The position numbers were made by a program, and so were the translations under genes. The notes below the pieces were generated by a model. The model ran no database searches, was not told the origin of the DNA, and was given only the letters and a program-made list of their open reading frames with translations. From Lycorma delicatula (taxonomy: Eukaryota; Arthropoda; Insecta; Hemiptera; Fulgoridae): a stretch of 64,000 nucleotides of DNA. The DNA lies in assembly GCF_047948215.1 (NCBI RefSeq), contig NC_134456.1:84460515-84524514 (forward strand), written 5' to 3'. Below, piece by piece: positions 11,053 to 23,214 of the stretch. How positions within the stretch are numbered: the first letter of the stretch is position 1; each line of letters begins with the position of its first letter.

Positions 11053-11362
11053 TACCTAACCCACCGGGTTGGTCTAGTGGTTAACGCGTCTTCCCAAATC
11101 AGTTGATTAGAAAGTCGAGAGTTACAGCGTTCAAGTCCTAGTAAAGCCAGTTATTTTTACATGGATTTGAATACTAGATCGTGGATACCGGTGTTCTTTG
11201 GTGGTTGGGTTTCAATTAACCACAAATCTCAGGAATGGTCGAACTGAGAATGTACAAGAGTACACTTCATTTACACTCATACATATCATCCTCATTCATC
11301 CTCTGAATAATTATCTAAACGGTAGCTACCGGAGGCTAAACAGGAAAAAGAAAGAAAGAACA
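11053..11362 (+). mobile_element. SINE B, copy B2, full length with target-site duplication
   Basis: The tRNA-like head starts CCACCGGGTTGGTCTAGTGG (A box), with the B-box-like GTTCAAGTCC about 75 bases on. The body includes GGATACCGGTGTTCTTTGG and GGTTGGGTTTCAATTAACC. The 3' end is CCGGAGGCTAAACAGG plus an AAAGAAAGAA tail. AGCTACCTACTCCC (11039-11052) and AGCTACTTACTCCC (11363-11376) flank it, a 14-bp duplication with one mismatch. That fixes the ends and implies insertion by LINE machinery. Confidence 0.85.
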
Positions 11363-11376
11363 AGCTACTTACTCCC

Positions 11377-14199
11377 AGTGTTACATGAATGTACCACAGA
11401 ATGAAGATGTCGCATTTTGAGCTACATATCACCTGCATTTCATGGGGCTTGGCACGTTAATAAGCGATCGGTGATATTTGGTTCGATGAAAAAGGTAATG
11501 GAAAACTCATACTGCTCATTTTACTTTATAAGCATAACAAGATCTATTTATTCTTAAGAAAGAGTATGTCACTGTCAGAAGTAACTTCTGACCCTTGTAA
11601 TTTCATCTTCCCAACTATTTTTAAAAAAAATAGAAGACTGCTTTGTAGAATAATAGCTAATGCAAAGCTTAAGTCTAATGTACTAATTATTTATTAACTT
11701 GTTACTTATGTTCGGTAATACCAACAGGGTACACAAAATAACAACGAATTTCGGGAACGATCAATTCCTTTCTAAAAGGGAAGCAAACACTATATGATAT
11801 TATAATACAGAAATGCACTTTAATATAAACGCTAATATATAAAATTAAAAAAAATTGGAACGTTGGAGTTTTTTTTATTTAGACAGAAAACCTGTTCGAT
11901 CCCAAAGCTCAAAATTCCGTAAATTAATGAAATTTAGTTAATTTTTTTTAAATTTATTTTAAAATGATCTTATTAAATTGTAAAAAAATAACGAAAATAT
12001 TTTACGTGAAATGTGAAAGTTTGAAAAAAAAAAATATATACAATACAAAAACATCAAATACCTCAACTTAAGTATTCGAGATAAAAAAAGATTACATCAA
12101 CTTAAAAAGAAAAACCTGAAGACTATACAAAAACGTGCGTTCAAAAAAAGATGTGTAAAAACGAAGCCCATTTTATCCTTCTTAACGTTACAAAGCACAC
12201 ACACTTTTACCAGAATAACATTATTTAAATAGTTTTAGTAAACGACGAGAGACGATACGCCTCTTAAAATAGCTATCATTACTTTATAGTATAAAAACGT
12301 TTTTCTCTCTCTCGACTAGTTTACAGTTTCACTAACAATATGGTAGCAAGTTATACCATTTTATATATCTTTTACTACGAGACAAATTATAACCGGAAAT
12401 AATTACGTAACAATCGCATCGGTCCAGAACTGTTCCGTATGGAAAATATCTTTTTGTTTTAATAATAAATTAAAATACAACAGTTATTAAAGTAACGTTA
12501 CGTTAAAAAAAGAAAACTACACGAAATCTATCGACCGTTCTAGATCCGGCCTTTCAAATATTGAAATTTACTATTACTCAAGTTTAATTCATACGGCAGA
12601 CATAGACAAAGTGTTCTTTTATAAGCACAAAAAAAATTCATTAACAGAACTACGTTAAATTCTGTCACATTCGAGTTAAACAGCCTAACATGAAAACGTA
12701 CATCACGGTTCACTACATAAGGATGTCTCACAGAATTACACCTCTACCGCAAAAAATAAAAGGGAAGGTATTACAATTAACACATCAACCGTGTCAAAAG
12801 ATAAACTGGTTCCACTAGAATTCGATCAGCCGACATTCTATCCAGTAACCGATTCAATACTTGCCTACCGAAGCAAGAACTGAAGGAAAACTTTTTTCCG
12901 CCAGAAAAATTTATTTATACGAGATCGAATAAGATCGAGCGTAGAGAAACAACACAAGAAATGAAACGAAAGTCATCGCCGGAACACAACCGCTGTTAAA
13001 TTTTTTTACTATTCCGCACAAAATGTGTCGCGACAGGTTAGCTCCGACGAGTGGTGAAGATGAAACCGGCCTTTTCTTATTTTCATCTCGTTTCAGCGGG
13101 CGAACATCTTAAATTCAATAAATCGAAACTCGGGTCGGTTGTACTACCGTTTACGTGAACGGCAGGCCTCCCTGAATTTACATTGAATTTAACACATCAT
13201 GTCCGTAACAAAAATTAAATTGAAAAGTAAAACAATGGATCGCCTATCGAAATTAATCGTGGAAGGTTTAAACATTGAAAATAATAATCTTTAACGACGT
13301 AAAGTAGGATAACGCATCCCGAACCTTAAGACTTTAAACAAACGGATTGAAACGAGGCTGTAAAGGACGAAGTATCTAATGTGTGGCTGGTAAGAAATAA
13401 CAATGAAAATTAGGTCACATCAGGTGCTGAAGAAGACCGCGCGGCTTAACTTCCCTTCCAAATAAAAATATTGCCATTTTGAAACGGAAAATTCTAAGAA
13501 ATCATTATACCAAACATGTAATTCAATAATAATTGTTAAAAATAAAATAATACAAAGAAAGATTACGGGAAACGTTACAGTGCAAGAATTCATCTCGACC
13601 TGGACGGACATTCCACGTTTTTTATGAATATAATAAATAAATCATCGCTTCTTTACAGAAAACCTGTTAAAAAAAATGCTTCCGTCTATTACAAACCTGA
13701 TACGTAAGTTACGAAATTAAAAATACACATCCGATAAGATTCTTCGAAATTTAAATTTGAAAACGTATCTTGTAACAACTTAAAAGAACGGAGCCCGAAA
13801 TCTCTCGAATATTCAGACCGACTCATCGAAAACAATGTCAATGGACAGATAGCTGTATTTCATAAGGCGAGGAACACTTTCATTTATCTGGACTCGTTAA
13901 TTCACACGATAATAGGTATTGGACGAATGAAAATCCTCTTTAGATGATTAAGCGTTCGGTTAACGATGAGAATATCGATATACGGTGAGTTGTTTCCGGT
14001 ATTCGTATAGCGGGGACAATATCTTTTGACCGGGCTGTACCGTACAATTTTCGAAGAATTCTACGCTCAAGTAATGAAAAAGAGTACGGCTTCTCCCGTA
14101 AAGACGTAACATCGTGTTACACATCAAACGATTCACCAGTACGCGTTGTTCGTGCGCTTTTTACACAACTGTCAGCAGCAGAGGGTGGTGTCTTTCGCG
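11377..14199. other. AT-rich sequence, nothing recognised
   Basis: Nothing here could be assigned. Some parts (12900-14180) have a slightly higher GC content and fewer homopolymers than the surroundings, but no reading frame carries a motif. Likely intronic or intergenic. Confidence 0.3.
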
Positions 14200-14425
14200 T
14201 TCCCCAGGTTTGTCTAGTTGTGATTTTTTTTCTTCGGGGCTATTTGAAGGATATAGTTTACGAATCAAACCCCCGGACTATCGATGAACTGAAAGCAAAC
14301 ATTCAACAAGAAATCGCCGGCGTTAAAATTTTGCATCAAGTGATTTTCAATAATCGAACACGAAATTGCATCGGTGCAAGGGAGCTCAATTCGAATATAT
14401 TTTGTTACAAAATAAACATGTAAAC
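14200..14425 (+). pseudogene. C-terminal fragment of a DUF4817-type DDE transposase
   Basis: The translation from about 14222 reads DFFFLRGYLKDIVYE, then PRTIDELKANIQQEIAGV and VIFNNRTRNCIGA. This corresponds to the region after the last catalytic residue in insect DDE transposases of this group, where FFLWG(Y/H)(L/M)K(D/S) is followed by P(R/T)T(I/L)-(D/E)(E/D)L and a final CI(G/E) block. W is replaced by R in the FLWG motif and a short piece after GVKILHQ is compressed, so it is dead. Only about 200 bp is identifiable; the catalytic core is absent. Confidence 0.65.
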
Positions 14426-14907
14426 TTTTGCTAATGTGAATACACAATTTAATTTAATTTAATTTACGTTTTCATTTCATTCATAAAATTTTACACATCG
14501 TAACTGTGTTTAGTCTGTACCGGTTCGTAAGTTGCTCATCCTATTCAGTATATAAATTAACTATAAACCGTTTCAGTCAGTCCCCAAGGAAAAAGTAGAT
14601 TTTCATTCGAGTAGCGTTCCATTACAATAAATTAGTAAAGGCTAAGTGTCGAGATTACTTCCCGTATGATTTACCATTCAGATTTTAGAATGAAATTGCA
14701 TTTCGAATGATATTCCATCCCCACTACCAAAAACGATAGACAGAATTGAGACGTACCGAAGCTCAGTTGTGTCCACTATTTGTTGAACATCAATAAATTT
14801 AACATAGAATCGTTTTGTTATAAATATTTTCTCTATCAGTTGTTCTGCGCGTCTCGCGGAACAATTTTGTTCTTGTTAAACAGTGCATACCTTATATATA
14901 TGCACCC

Positions 14908-15078
14908 TCCTTTTTCCTGTTTAGCCTCCGGAACCACCGTAAGGTATTACTTCAGATGATGAATGAGGATGTTATGCATGAATGTAAATGAAGTGTCCTC
15001 TTGTACAGTCTCAGGACGACAATTCCTGAGATGTGTGGTTAATTAAAACCCAACCACCAAAGAACACCGGTATCCATT
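14908..15078 (-). mobile_element. SINE B, copy B3, missing its tRNA-like head
   Basis: The copy matches the 3' two-thirds of SINE B on the minus strand, from GGATACCGGTGTTCTTTGG (15074 side) to GGAGGCTAAACAGGAAAAAG (14908 side). The tRNA-derived head is missing beyond 15078. It is therefore 5'-truncated, as expected of incomplete LINE-driven copying. It lies 35 bases from copy B4 in the same orientation. Confidence 0.75.
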
Positions 15079-15113
15079 TTCTAGCAATCAGATATGAGCC
15101 CAGATGTTAGCCT

Positions 15114-15397
15114 TTCTTTTTCCTGTTTAGGCACCGGTAATTACCGTTCAGGTAATACTTCAGAGGATGATATGTATGAGTGTAAATGAAGTGTAGTCTT
15201 GTACATTCTGAGTTGTAACATTCCTGAGATGTGTAGTTAATTGAAACCCAACCACCAAAGAACACAGGTATCCACGATCTAGTATTCAAATCCGTGTAAA
15301 AATAACTGACTTTACTATGACTTGAACGCTAGAACTCTCGACTTCCAAATCAGCTGATTTGGGAAGACGCGTTCACTACTATACCAACTCGGTGGGT
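15114..15397 (-). mobile_element. SINE B, copy B4, full length with target-site duplication
   Basis: Complete minus-strand copy with CCACCGAGTTGG at its start and the GTGCCTAAACAGG end. CCAGATGTTAGCCT (15100-15113) and CCAGATATTAGCCT (15398-15411) flank it, a 14-bp duplication with one mismatch. The B-box region is altered (GTTCAAGTCAT), so internal Pol III promotion is probably impaired. Confidence 0.85.
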
Positions 15398-15423
15398 CCA
15401 GATATTAGCCTGCCTTCTTTTAA

Positions 15424-15609
15424 CTGCAGCTCCGCTTCCTCAGGTCGTATAGCTCTGGAGATGATGTCTTAATTCTTGTACGCTATACTAAGTTTTTTAC
15501 ATTACAAGAAAAGATAATAGAAAAAAATCCTGCAGCACTTCTGATCGAGGACGAAGTATGGGCCCACGTGGTCGAATATAAATATTCCGTTTTTGACGAG
15601 AATCTGTAA
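15424..15609 (+). CDS. Unrecognised exon-like open frame preceded by an acceptor-like site
   Basis: The frame is open from TAA at 15421-15423 to TAA at 15607-15609 and reads SGDDVLILVRYTKFFTLQEK, then NPAALLIEDEVWAHVVEYKY and FDENL. A pyrimidine-rich tract and CAG (CTTCTTTTAACTGCAG, ending 15429) just inside the opening looks like a 3' splice site. The composition is strongly protein-like. It could be the terminal exon of a host gene or an old element fragment. No family is recognised, and SINE B4 ends only 20 bases upstream. Confidence 0.35.
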   Translation: MQLRFLRSYSSGDDVLILVRYTKFFTLQEKIIEKNPAALLIEDEVWAHVVEYKYSVFDENL

Positions 15610-18600
15610 ATTTCTCATAAAAGCACTCTTAAAACAGTTCATCCGATCTTTATTATATCGGTTCCTCAGTTCTTTTATAATTTAACAGAAAAAATATTTA
15701 AATATTTAAAAAAGAAGATATATTAGATAAATAATAGCAATAATAAAACAGTAACTTACGGTTATAAAAGGAGTATCTACTTTAAGCCGATAACATACCT
15801 GCAAAAAAAGAAAAAAATATTACATAAAATAATACAGTTATTATTATTATTATCAAATTAAAAAAAAACTAATTAGAAATATCGATCTTAATGGATTAAA
15901 TACATTCATAAAATTAAAACCGGAGGAGTCGGGAAAGAATTTAAATTTCTATAATCGAAAGATATTAAGTGATTTATTTAATTAAACAGCTTAACTAAAA
16001 TAAATTACGGAATGCAAGGTGGAACGAGAGAATTCTTATGCAAACGAAGTTAACACGGTATTTCCTTTAGCCGACTTAAAGGAACTATACAGAAATTCTC
16101 TTCCGTAGATACTTCATTTAACTTTAATCATGCTGAACGGATACGATTAACTTAATTACTTCGTATCGATTAAATGCACCTAAGATCTGATACTCGATAT
16201 GCAACTGGGAATCACCTCTAAAAAATGATGGTGCATGGATTTGTTTGTTTGTTAGTTTGATGTATGTGCTCACATTTTTATTTTAGCTGCTATTGGCGTA
16301 GAGCAGACCACGAGTTGCGCCGGACAGCTGCGCGCAGCGCACGAACGATTCATTAGTTCCAACGATTTATCTAAAATTATATTTGTGTTTTGGAGGTAAA
16401 AAAGGGGGGAAAAATGAGGGATAGAGCTGTGTTAAAAAATCACAACTCAAAAAACAACTGAAAATGTTCAGGATTTTTAAGATTTTCATTGTAAACATTT
16501 TTGTTGTTGGTACGTTAAATTCATGAACGTTATTTAGTTATAATTGGAAAAAACATATAACAAAGTAATGTGTAATGAAACAAACGTTTAGCGCTTTGAA
16601 TATACAAAAATAGGGGATCAGATCGTTGTTTGAAGTACATAAATATGGATCGTGTAGACCAATTCATTTAAAATAAAACGTCTCAACTTCGCTTGTATTA
16701 TAAATCTGAATGCGCGTCTACGCTAAAAACAATAATCATTTGTTATTTAAAAAATAACAATATTCACTACTAGCAAACTAAATAACAGAACTGTTTTTCT
16801 ATAATTCATAATACATGTTGACTTCTAATCAAAGGGGTGTATACAATAAAACGCTTAAAGGGATATATGATACTGATAAAAAAACTGTTATATGATAAGA
16901 ACAGGTTCAAAACTTACTAGTATCCAAAATAATTAAACTGATTAATATATGATCAACAAAAAAAACTGGTACGCCTTGAACTCGTAAAAAGTTCTACTTA
17001 TTCCAATGAATTTGCTGTACTATTTTATTATTAATATGGCATAGAAATTGAATTCGGATTAAACAAATTTTATAACATCATGCGACGGCTTTAATATGCA
17101 CTCATGTTCGTCGATGAAAAAATTTAAAATTTGCTAAACGAGATTCCAACAAAGTTCCTCTCTTTACATACCCCGAATCGTAAAAAAGAAGCGGCTATGA
17201 CGATCACGACTCAAAAAAAAATTGAAAACAAACTTGTTCACAGCGAAACTGGAGCGTTCATTAATCCGATCACTGAATTTGCGAGGAATCTCGGTATGAG
17301 GCTACAAAAAAAATTACCCTGTTCGAAAAGTAATTTTCAACATTACTGATGTCATTCCCTCCCATCAACCACAAAGTAGATCAACTTACAGTATTAAATA
17401 AAGCACCGACGAGTTTTTTTAATGCATATTATTACTCGATAAAAGTAATAAAACTTATTTTTATAATATCATATAAATTATTGAATTACCCTGATAAAAA
17501 TTTGCTTCCAGTGAATTATTAAATTTATGCGTGCCTATATATTGTTATGTGTAGGAGACAACAAATGATTGCAAAAGGAAAACTCATATTTCGCTTTCAT
17601 ATAAATAATTCCATACGCTAAATGTAAAAACCGAATAATAATTTATATTATCAGTCAATCGTAAAGAAAAGTGCACATAACTGCATGCAATAACAAATGC
17701 ATCTTACCTTAGTAGTAATCATCATTAGCAAACAACAAAATAATAATAATTACGTTATTTCAGACAGTTTAGGCTGCATATGACGTCATCAATGTTCACG
17801 CTACAAGGCACCAATACTTACTATTCGTCAGGTGTAGATATCTCCCTCACTATGACATTACAATGAACCGCCTTCGGTTTTACATCGACGGATTTCGCAA
17901 TCCAACCAACATTTTTTTTTTTTGCACGATCAAGAAGCAGATGAGAAACATATAAGTACTTAAATCCGAAATTAACCGAACTAACTTTATCCATAAAGAT
18001 ACAGGAAAATCAAAATATTACGAGTTTTTAAAAGGTACTATGAAAATAACTTTAATACGAAAATTCTGTCAAAACAGATATCGATATTATTATTAACGCC
18101 ATTGAATTTTAAATGCTAATAAATACTGTTCATTAGAAACTCATATCTTAGAATATAAATGTTAAATTTCATCGGAAATGTAAAATTGATACCTCTCTTT
18201 GGTAAATTTTTTATTTATTTTGGAAGGCATATAATTTATAATACACAAACTCTTGGAATAGCGCAAGACTTGAAAACAATTCTTTGAATGAAGGGTCACT
18301 CGAAAACGATACAAGATAGCTAGAATTTTCGTTCACTGGAAGGCAATTTATGTTGTTTTTAATTTCTCTACTGAGGTTACATATCTATAACATTATACGA
18401 TGTTTGCAAATGCATATATGTTTGAAAAAATATTGTGTTTACGAAAAACAAATAAGAAATCATTGTAAATAAAAAATGTTAAAACTGTATAGAACAATTC
18501 CAATAATACATTGAATAAATTAAAACATACCGTATATTACACAACAGATAACAAAACAGAATTTTTGAAACAGAATTAATAGAAACCACTGAAATAAGGC

Positions 18601-18954
18601 TGAAAACTGTTTGTAGATAGTAGTTTTAGTAACCTTGAAAAATAACAGTCTCCATCCCTCCTGAATACAACAATGTACTGAAAGAACCTTTCCGCCCTTC
18701 TTATTCTATTCATATAATGGTGACTAAGAAATTAAAAGGAATACGGTATAAGACCTTTTAAAAAGAAAGATAAAACCTATTCGAACTTTCAACAGACCAA
18801 ATCGAATCGAGCAATCGCTGATGGATGCATTGTCGTATTTGCTTTAGAATTTAATAACGAGAAAGACTGTAATCTAATGTCCATTCTTACTAAAACTAAA
18901 ATACGAAAGAAAAAAGAAATATCAATAGTACTGTTTCAATCTTTGTTAAACGTG
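15610..18954. other. AT-rich sequence, nothing recognised
   Basis: There is a GC-richer patch at 16270-16350 (GCGCCGGACAGCTGCGCGCA) after a TTTGTTTGTTTGTT run, perhaps the edge of an unknown repeat. A 72-codon opening at 17131-17349 shows no motif. Otherwise A/T tracts. Confidence 0.3.
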
Positions 18955-19830
18955 AAATCTTTAAAGTCACACCGAAACATAAGTGTGTGAAATACAGAAA
19001 TTTGTAGGGTAACGAAAACATCTACTACTTCTTCCTGCCTCAATAACTCCCTAAATATTAGTCTCAAGAGACGTAAATGCGGTGTCAGTTTATAACTTAC
19101 ATGGTCAGCTCGCCGATTTGTGTTTGTAGAGATAGATCGATTTAAATAATACTAAGTGTATTTTAGACAATATTTATGTGGTAAAAAATAAAGTAAACGT
19201 ATAAAAAAGTATAAAAATTCAATATGCCAGCCTCAGCGCGCGCAAAAACCAGGCGTAAATATAAATTATGCGTATCGTTGGAAAGGGGAGGTTATGGGAC
19301 ACGAACGGGTACCCCGATGTCCGATGCCGAGCGAGCGAGACAGTTTCGGGAGCGTAGCAAAGCTGGCACGGCGCGGTGAGTGAACGACGCCGACAGCACC
19401 TTCATCCTTCCTTATTATGCCTTATGTCTCTTACTTCTCATATCACAGACCGATTTTGAACAAAATTATCGTCGAATATTAGTCGAAATAAATATCATGT
19501 ACCACTTAGTGTCTGTTTTATGTTAAAATCAAATTTAGTACGCAGTCAATGTCTCGTTTTTATTTCAATCCGATACACTAAAAGTGACTCGCTGACGTTC
19601 AGACCGACCAATTTATCTGTAGTTGGCCAAATGAAGGAACCAAAATTTTCCATCGGAAACTTTCAGTTCGTCCAAATAATAAGATGGTGGCTGTCTCGTT
19701 TAACTCCACAGGTAATTTGGGTGGGTCTGTAGCTCGGAAGAACTTCATCCAAGGTCTGTAACGTTTCACGTTAAACTAACGGCCGTGCCTCCGATACAGC
19801 CCCACCCGATTTCTTTTTTTTTAATTTCGA
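18955..19830 (+). mobile_element. Family C element, copy C2 (deletion derivative)
   Basis: The first ~430 bp matches the 5' region of C3 (ACAGAAATTTG, CTTCCTGCCTCAATAACTCCC, GCGCGCAAAAACCAGG), including the start of its coding region. The last ~400 bp matches C1 (GAACAAAATTATCGTCG through GGGTCTGTAGCTCGGAAG to the CCCACCCGATTTC end). The nuclease-coding middle present in C3 is absent. C2 therefore links the coding copy to the purely non-coding copy and argues that all three are one family. Confidence 0.7.
19317..19379 (+). pseudogene. Residual N-terminal coding piece of family C (20 codons)
   Basis: The ATG opens MSDAERARQFRERSKAGTAR and stops at TGA 19377-19379. C3 has the homologous MSGAKRARLFRERRKAGTSR, where the frame runs on. 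The match of both amino acids and flanking DNA shows that this is the start of the element protein, truncated here. The function of the basic Arg-rich N-terminus is unknown; nucleic-acid binding is only a guess. Confidence 0.6.
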
Positions 19831-20311
19831 CTTCAAAACTGGAATTTTAACGACTAAAGATATATTACTATTCAGTTTTTGGACATATTTAAAAAAATAT
19901 GTTTTATTAACAGGATGTAATAAAATGGTGAACCAAACTGTTACTTTTTCAGATTTTATGAATCAAAATTTAAAAAAAGAAACATATGAGTACATATTTT
20001 ATGAAAAATAGCGATTTCGCCTTCGATTTCATACTGTTCGGAAAAAAAAAACACATACACAAACAAAAATTTATATCTCAGAATTTGATTGATAAAACTT
20101 TATAATATTTGGTAAACATCTTTACACCAAATTTCTCTAACAAATAAAAATCTTTCGTTATAAACATGACCCGATATATTTCAAAATGACTATTACGTTC
20201 AATATTTTTATTTTTAACATGCGGTAATCGTTAAGTCGATCAAAATACTCGTAAATTTTTAACCGCTAATTTGTTAAAACTTTTCATGACAAACAAAACG
20301 ACACCTTATTA
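19831..20311. other. AT-rich sequence after C2
   Basis: Weak similarity to the inverse of 3050-3245 suggests the 3' part of family C may extend here. No coding signal. Confidence 0.25.
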
Positions 20312-20823
20312 GGTACTTTTTGGTTTCTCTTCCCCCAAACGTTTGCAAGCTTTTCACCTGTAAATAACTCAAAATAGCTGACATTAACAATAACCAGGTT
20401 GGAGAAATCACTCAATAAATAAATATATAACCATTTACATTTATTTATTTTATAAATATAATCTAACCAAATTAAACCTACGCTCGCTAATCTTGTCTAA
20501 TTAACAATAATGTTTTGGCTATTTAAATAATTATTGCAATTATTTGTTATTTAAATAATCAAAACATTACTGTTAATTAGTCAAGGTTAGCGAGCGTAAG
20601 TTAAGTTTAATTATATGATATTTATAATTATAAGCATAATGCTTATGTTATTAATATGTAAATATAGAGAATGTTTAAAATGACCGGTAAAAAAATAGCA
20701 TGTTGGCGTGATATTGGGTGATTTCTCCAATCTGGTTACTGTTAATATTAATATTTTCTGCTGTTTTGAGTCATTTCAAGGTGAAAAACTTGAAATGTCT
20801 GGGGAGGAAAAACGAAAAGTACC
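20312..20823. repeat. Long imperfect palindrome (foldback element)
   Basis: Two arms of roughly 200-240 bp are inverted copies. GGTAC at 20312 pairs with GTACC at 20819-20823. AACCAGGTTGGAGAAATCAC (left) matches the complement of GTGATTTCTCCAATCTGGTT (right). CGCTCGCTAA at 20481-20490 matches TTAGCGAGCG at 20587-20596. The centre is the AT-rich TATTTAAATAA region near 20540. The right arm carries an extra ~60 bp. No ORF of note. A foldback or MITE-type element, or a local inverted duplication, would give this layout. Confidence 0.7.
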
Positions 20824-21099
20824 AAAATTCCACCTAAAAACAACAGAGTTATTGCAGAAGATATCACCGGCAAAATTTTTAATCGTATTTCGCCTCCACC
20901 ACTACTAATAAAAAATATAAAACTGAAATAATTAAAATGAATGATTTAATAAATAATGAAATTAACTAAATCAAATTTAACAATTACAAGTGGACAGGTG
21001 GCGGCGCAAACAATGTTGATGCTTGATGTGACGCCAGCGACAGCCGCGATTTGAATCATTCTACTATCCTTTTAGCATAACTTTCTGTATTACCTAAGA
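20824..21099. other. Short unassigned stretch
   Basis: A GC-richer patch (GTGGCGGCGCAAAC, then GACGCCAGCGACAGCCGCG) lies at 20998-21050. No gene is visible. Confidence 0.25.
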
Positions 21100-21577
21100 C
21101 TCCCTTGTAGACCAGACCGGAGTCCATAATTTAACCGAAGTCTGGGGTATGAACTAAAGCTGGGTTCAGTAAGGGAAATTAGGACTAAATTTCGTTGTTG
21201 CGATAAACATTCTTGGTGGTATGTTGTGTTTAAATTTGCCTCGAAATCGAAAAATTCACGAAATTGGCCAATATAAGTAGAACTAGGCGCGGGATTCGTG
21301 CTTCCGCAAACTCGGTTAGCTAGTTCAAAGGGATATGATGTAGGACATTCAAGATGTCCGGACGAGGCCTGCAGCGAAGGCAAAAGTTGAGTTAATATAT
21401 CACCGAAGCAAATGTCTACCGAGGCATCCCACCCAACGAGGCCAGGCTTATTACTATGACATAAAAGTCACAGGGCGATAGAAGACTTCCGTTAAAGCCC
21501 AACAGGGCTAGGAACGGGAGAAAGTGTGGCGACCGGGACGTCACTAGGTGGGTGTCTTCCCCTACGGGGTTGGGATG
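21100..21577 (+). repeat. Repeat F, first copy
   Basis: About 480 bp, GC-richer than its surroundings. It starts CTCCCTTGTAGACCAGACCG and ends around TCTTCCCCTACGGGGTTGGG. It matches 22242-22727 along its whole length with scattered substitutions and indels (shared pieces include AAGATGTCCGGACGAGGCCT and TTAAAGCCCA-CAGGG). The wording resembles the untranslated leaders of insect non-LTR elements, but no coding region follows. Short ORFs in it are not conserved between the copies. Confidence 0.6.
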
Positions 21578-22014
21578 TTTTACCTAAGAGCGAATGGGTT
21601 TTCGTAAGATGGATTGCGATGTTAGCATTGGATAGTAGAACACAATTTTTTAAAATTTTAATCGCCTCAAAAAACTCGAATAAAAACAAACAGAATTTAC
21701 ACAAATGTTCTTACAAGATCACAAATACATGACAACTAGTTAACTGGATTGTAGTGGAGCATTCAATAACCTAAGCTTATGGGTAATTATTTATTTTTAC
21801 ATCGCCCTGGCTGTATTTGAAAGCTATGAGCACAGAGCGAAACAATATAGCCAAACTGTTTTTTGATATTATTCTAAGAAAGTTGACTGATTCCTGAGTT
21901 ATAATATTTGGCTTCTCCGTGTTTATTTTTACGATAAATAAAATGACGATAGATAATATCTACAAAATAATCTGACATATATAAACTATGTGTATATACA
22001 TCAGACAATTAGGA

Positions 22015-22175
22015 ATGGCGACTGCACTACCTAGGGTATGGGTTTACTATGCAGCCGTGAGGTGTAGCGCCGTTTTGAATGAGCAAGCATCACTGTCGGC
22101 GGGATGGCGACTGCACTGCCAAGGGCATGAACCCCATGCAGCCTTAAGGTGTAGCGGCATATCGACGATGGTAGG
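22015..22175 (+). repeat. Two tandem units of an 89-bp repeat
   Basis: ATGGCGACTGCACTACC at 22015 and ATGGCGACTGCACTGCC at 22104 begin two units that share the GGGTATG/GGGCATG, TATGCAGCC/CATGCAGCC and GGTGTAGCGCC/GGTGTAGCGGC blocks. The second unit is incomplete. Repeat F copy 2 follows at 22242. Tandem units of this size upstream of a GC-rich block fit a LINE 5' UTR. Confidence 0.6.
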
Positions 22176-22241
22176 AAGTGAAGTAAATATCTCGCGGGAC
22201 TCTGCGATGGAGCTGAGTGGGAGAAGGAGGTCTGTCCGCCT

Positions 22242-22727
22242 CTCCCTTGTAGACCAGACCGGAGAGTCGGCAACTTAACCGACTCAGGGGTATGAACTGA
22301 AGTTGAGATCACTAAGGGAACCAGGAATAAATTTTCGTTGTTGCGAAAATTTTTGGTGGTATGCTGATTTATAATTTGCCTCGAATCTATGAGACATTTA
22401 CAAGAAATTGGCTCAGTAAAAGTAGCACTAGGCGTGGGGTTCGTACTTTTGCGAACTCAGTTAGTTAGTTCAGAGGGCAAAGATGTAGGACAAGATGTCC
22501 GGACGAGGCCTCCGGCGAAGGCAAAAGCTGAGTTTGAAAATCACCGACGTAAATGCCTACAGAGGCTTTTACATCGGTGGCATCCCAAGGCTTGGCTCAT
22601 TACTGTGAGATGTAAAAAGTTAAAGGGAGGACTCCCATTAAAGCCCATCAGGGATAGTAACGGGGGGAGGGGTGTGGCGACCGGAAGTGTCTCAAGGCGG
22701 ATGGTCTTCCCCTTTGGGGTTGGGATA
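22242..22727 (+). repeat. Repeat F, second copy
   Basis: Matches 21100-21577 from CTCCCTTGTAGACCAGACCG to CTTTGGGGTTGGGATA. It carries an insertion relative to copy 1 around GAGGCTTTTACATCGGTGGC. Both copies lie in the same orientation about 1.1 kb apart. Whether they are two insertions or one duplicated segment cannot be told here. The 124-codon ORF over 22389-22763 is not maintained in copy 1. Confidence 0.6.
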
Positions 22728-23214
22728 TCAGATAATTACAATGTTAGTCAATTTATCATTTAGCGTTTGTCCGCTTAACTATAATACTTTTTATAACTAT
22801 ACTTGTTGAAAATAGGAATAAAATTTTATATCATTTTAAATCATATACCGAAACATTTCTTCTTACTGCAAAATATTTAATGATTTATAAAGTATAAACA
22901 GCAACAGAATTAGAAAATATTTAAAAGTAATTCATAAAACCATCCGGCAACATAAAATAAGTTGTATGTACAAGAAAAAAATTTGCTTCAGCGCGTAAAA
23001 ATTAAACTGAATGTTTTGGATAAAAGGCACTGTACTTGCCGTCGTAGTCCAAGCTTCAAGATTCATTGCGGCAGTTATACTATGCCGAGCGCCTACCGGA
23101 ATGATTAAGTAGCAGATCATTCAGTAATACGACTTCGTTTACGAGTTAAGGGGTTAACGTACGAGTCGCGCCGACCAACATGATACAACACGTAAATGAT
23201 CAGCAACAAACTTA
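22728..23214. other. AT-rich sequence, possibly eroded hAT downstream part
   Basis: It lies on the C-terminal side of the minus-strand hAT pseudogene. No confident residues of the hAT dimerisation domain could be read. Confidence 0.25.

Noticed and set aside
22389..22763. 124-codon ORF
   Set aside because: It lies in repeat F and is not maintained in the other copy at 21100.
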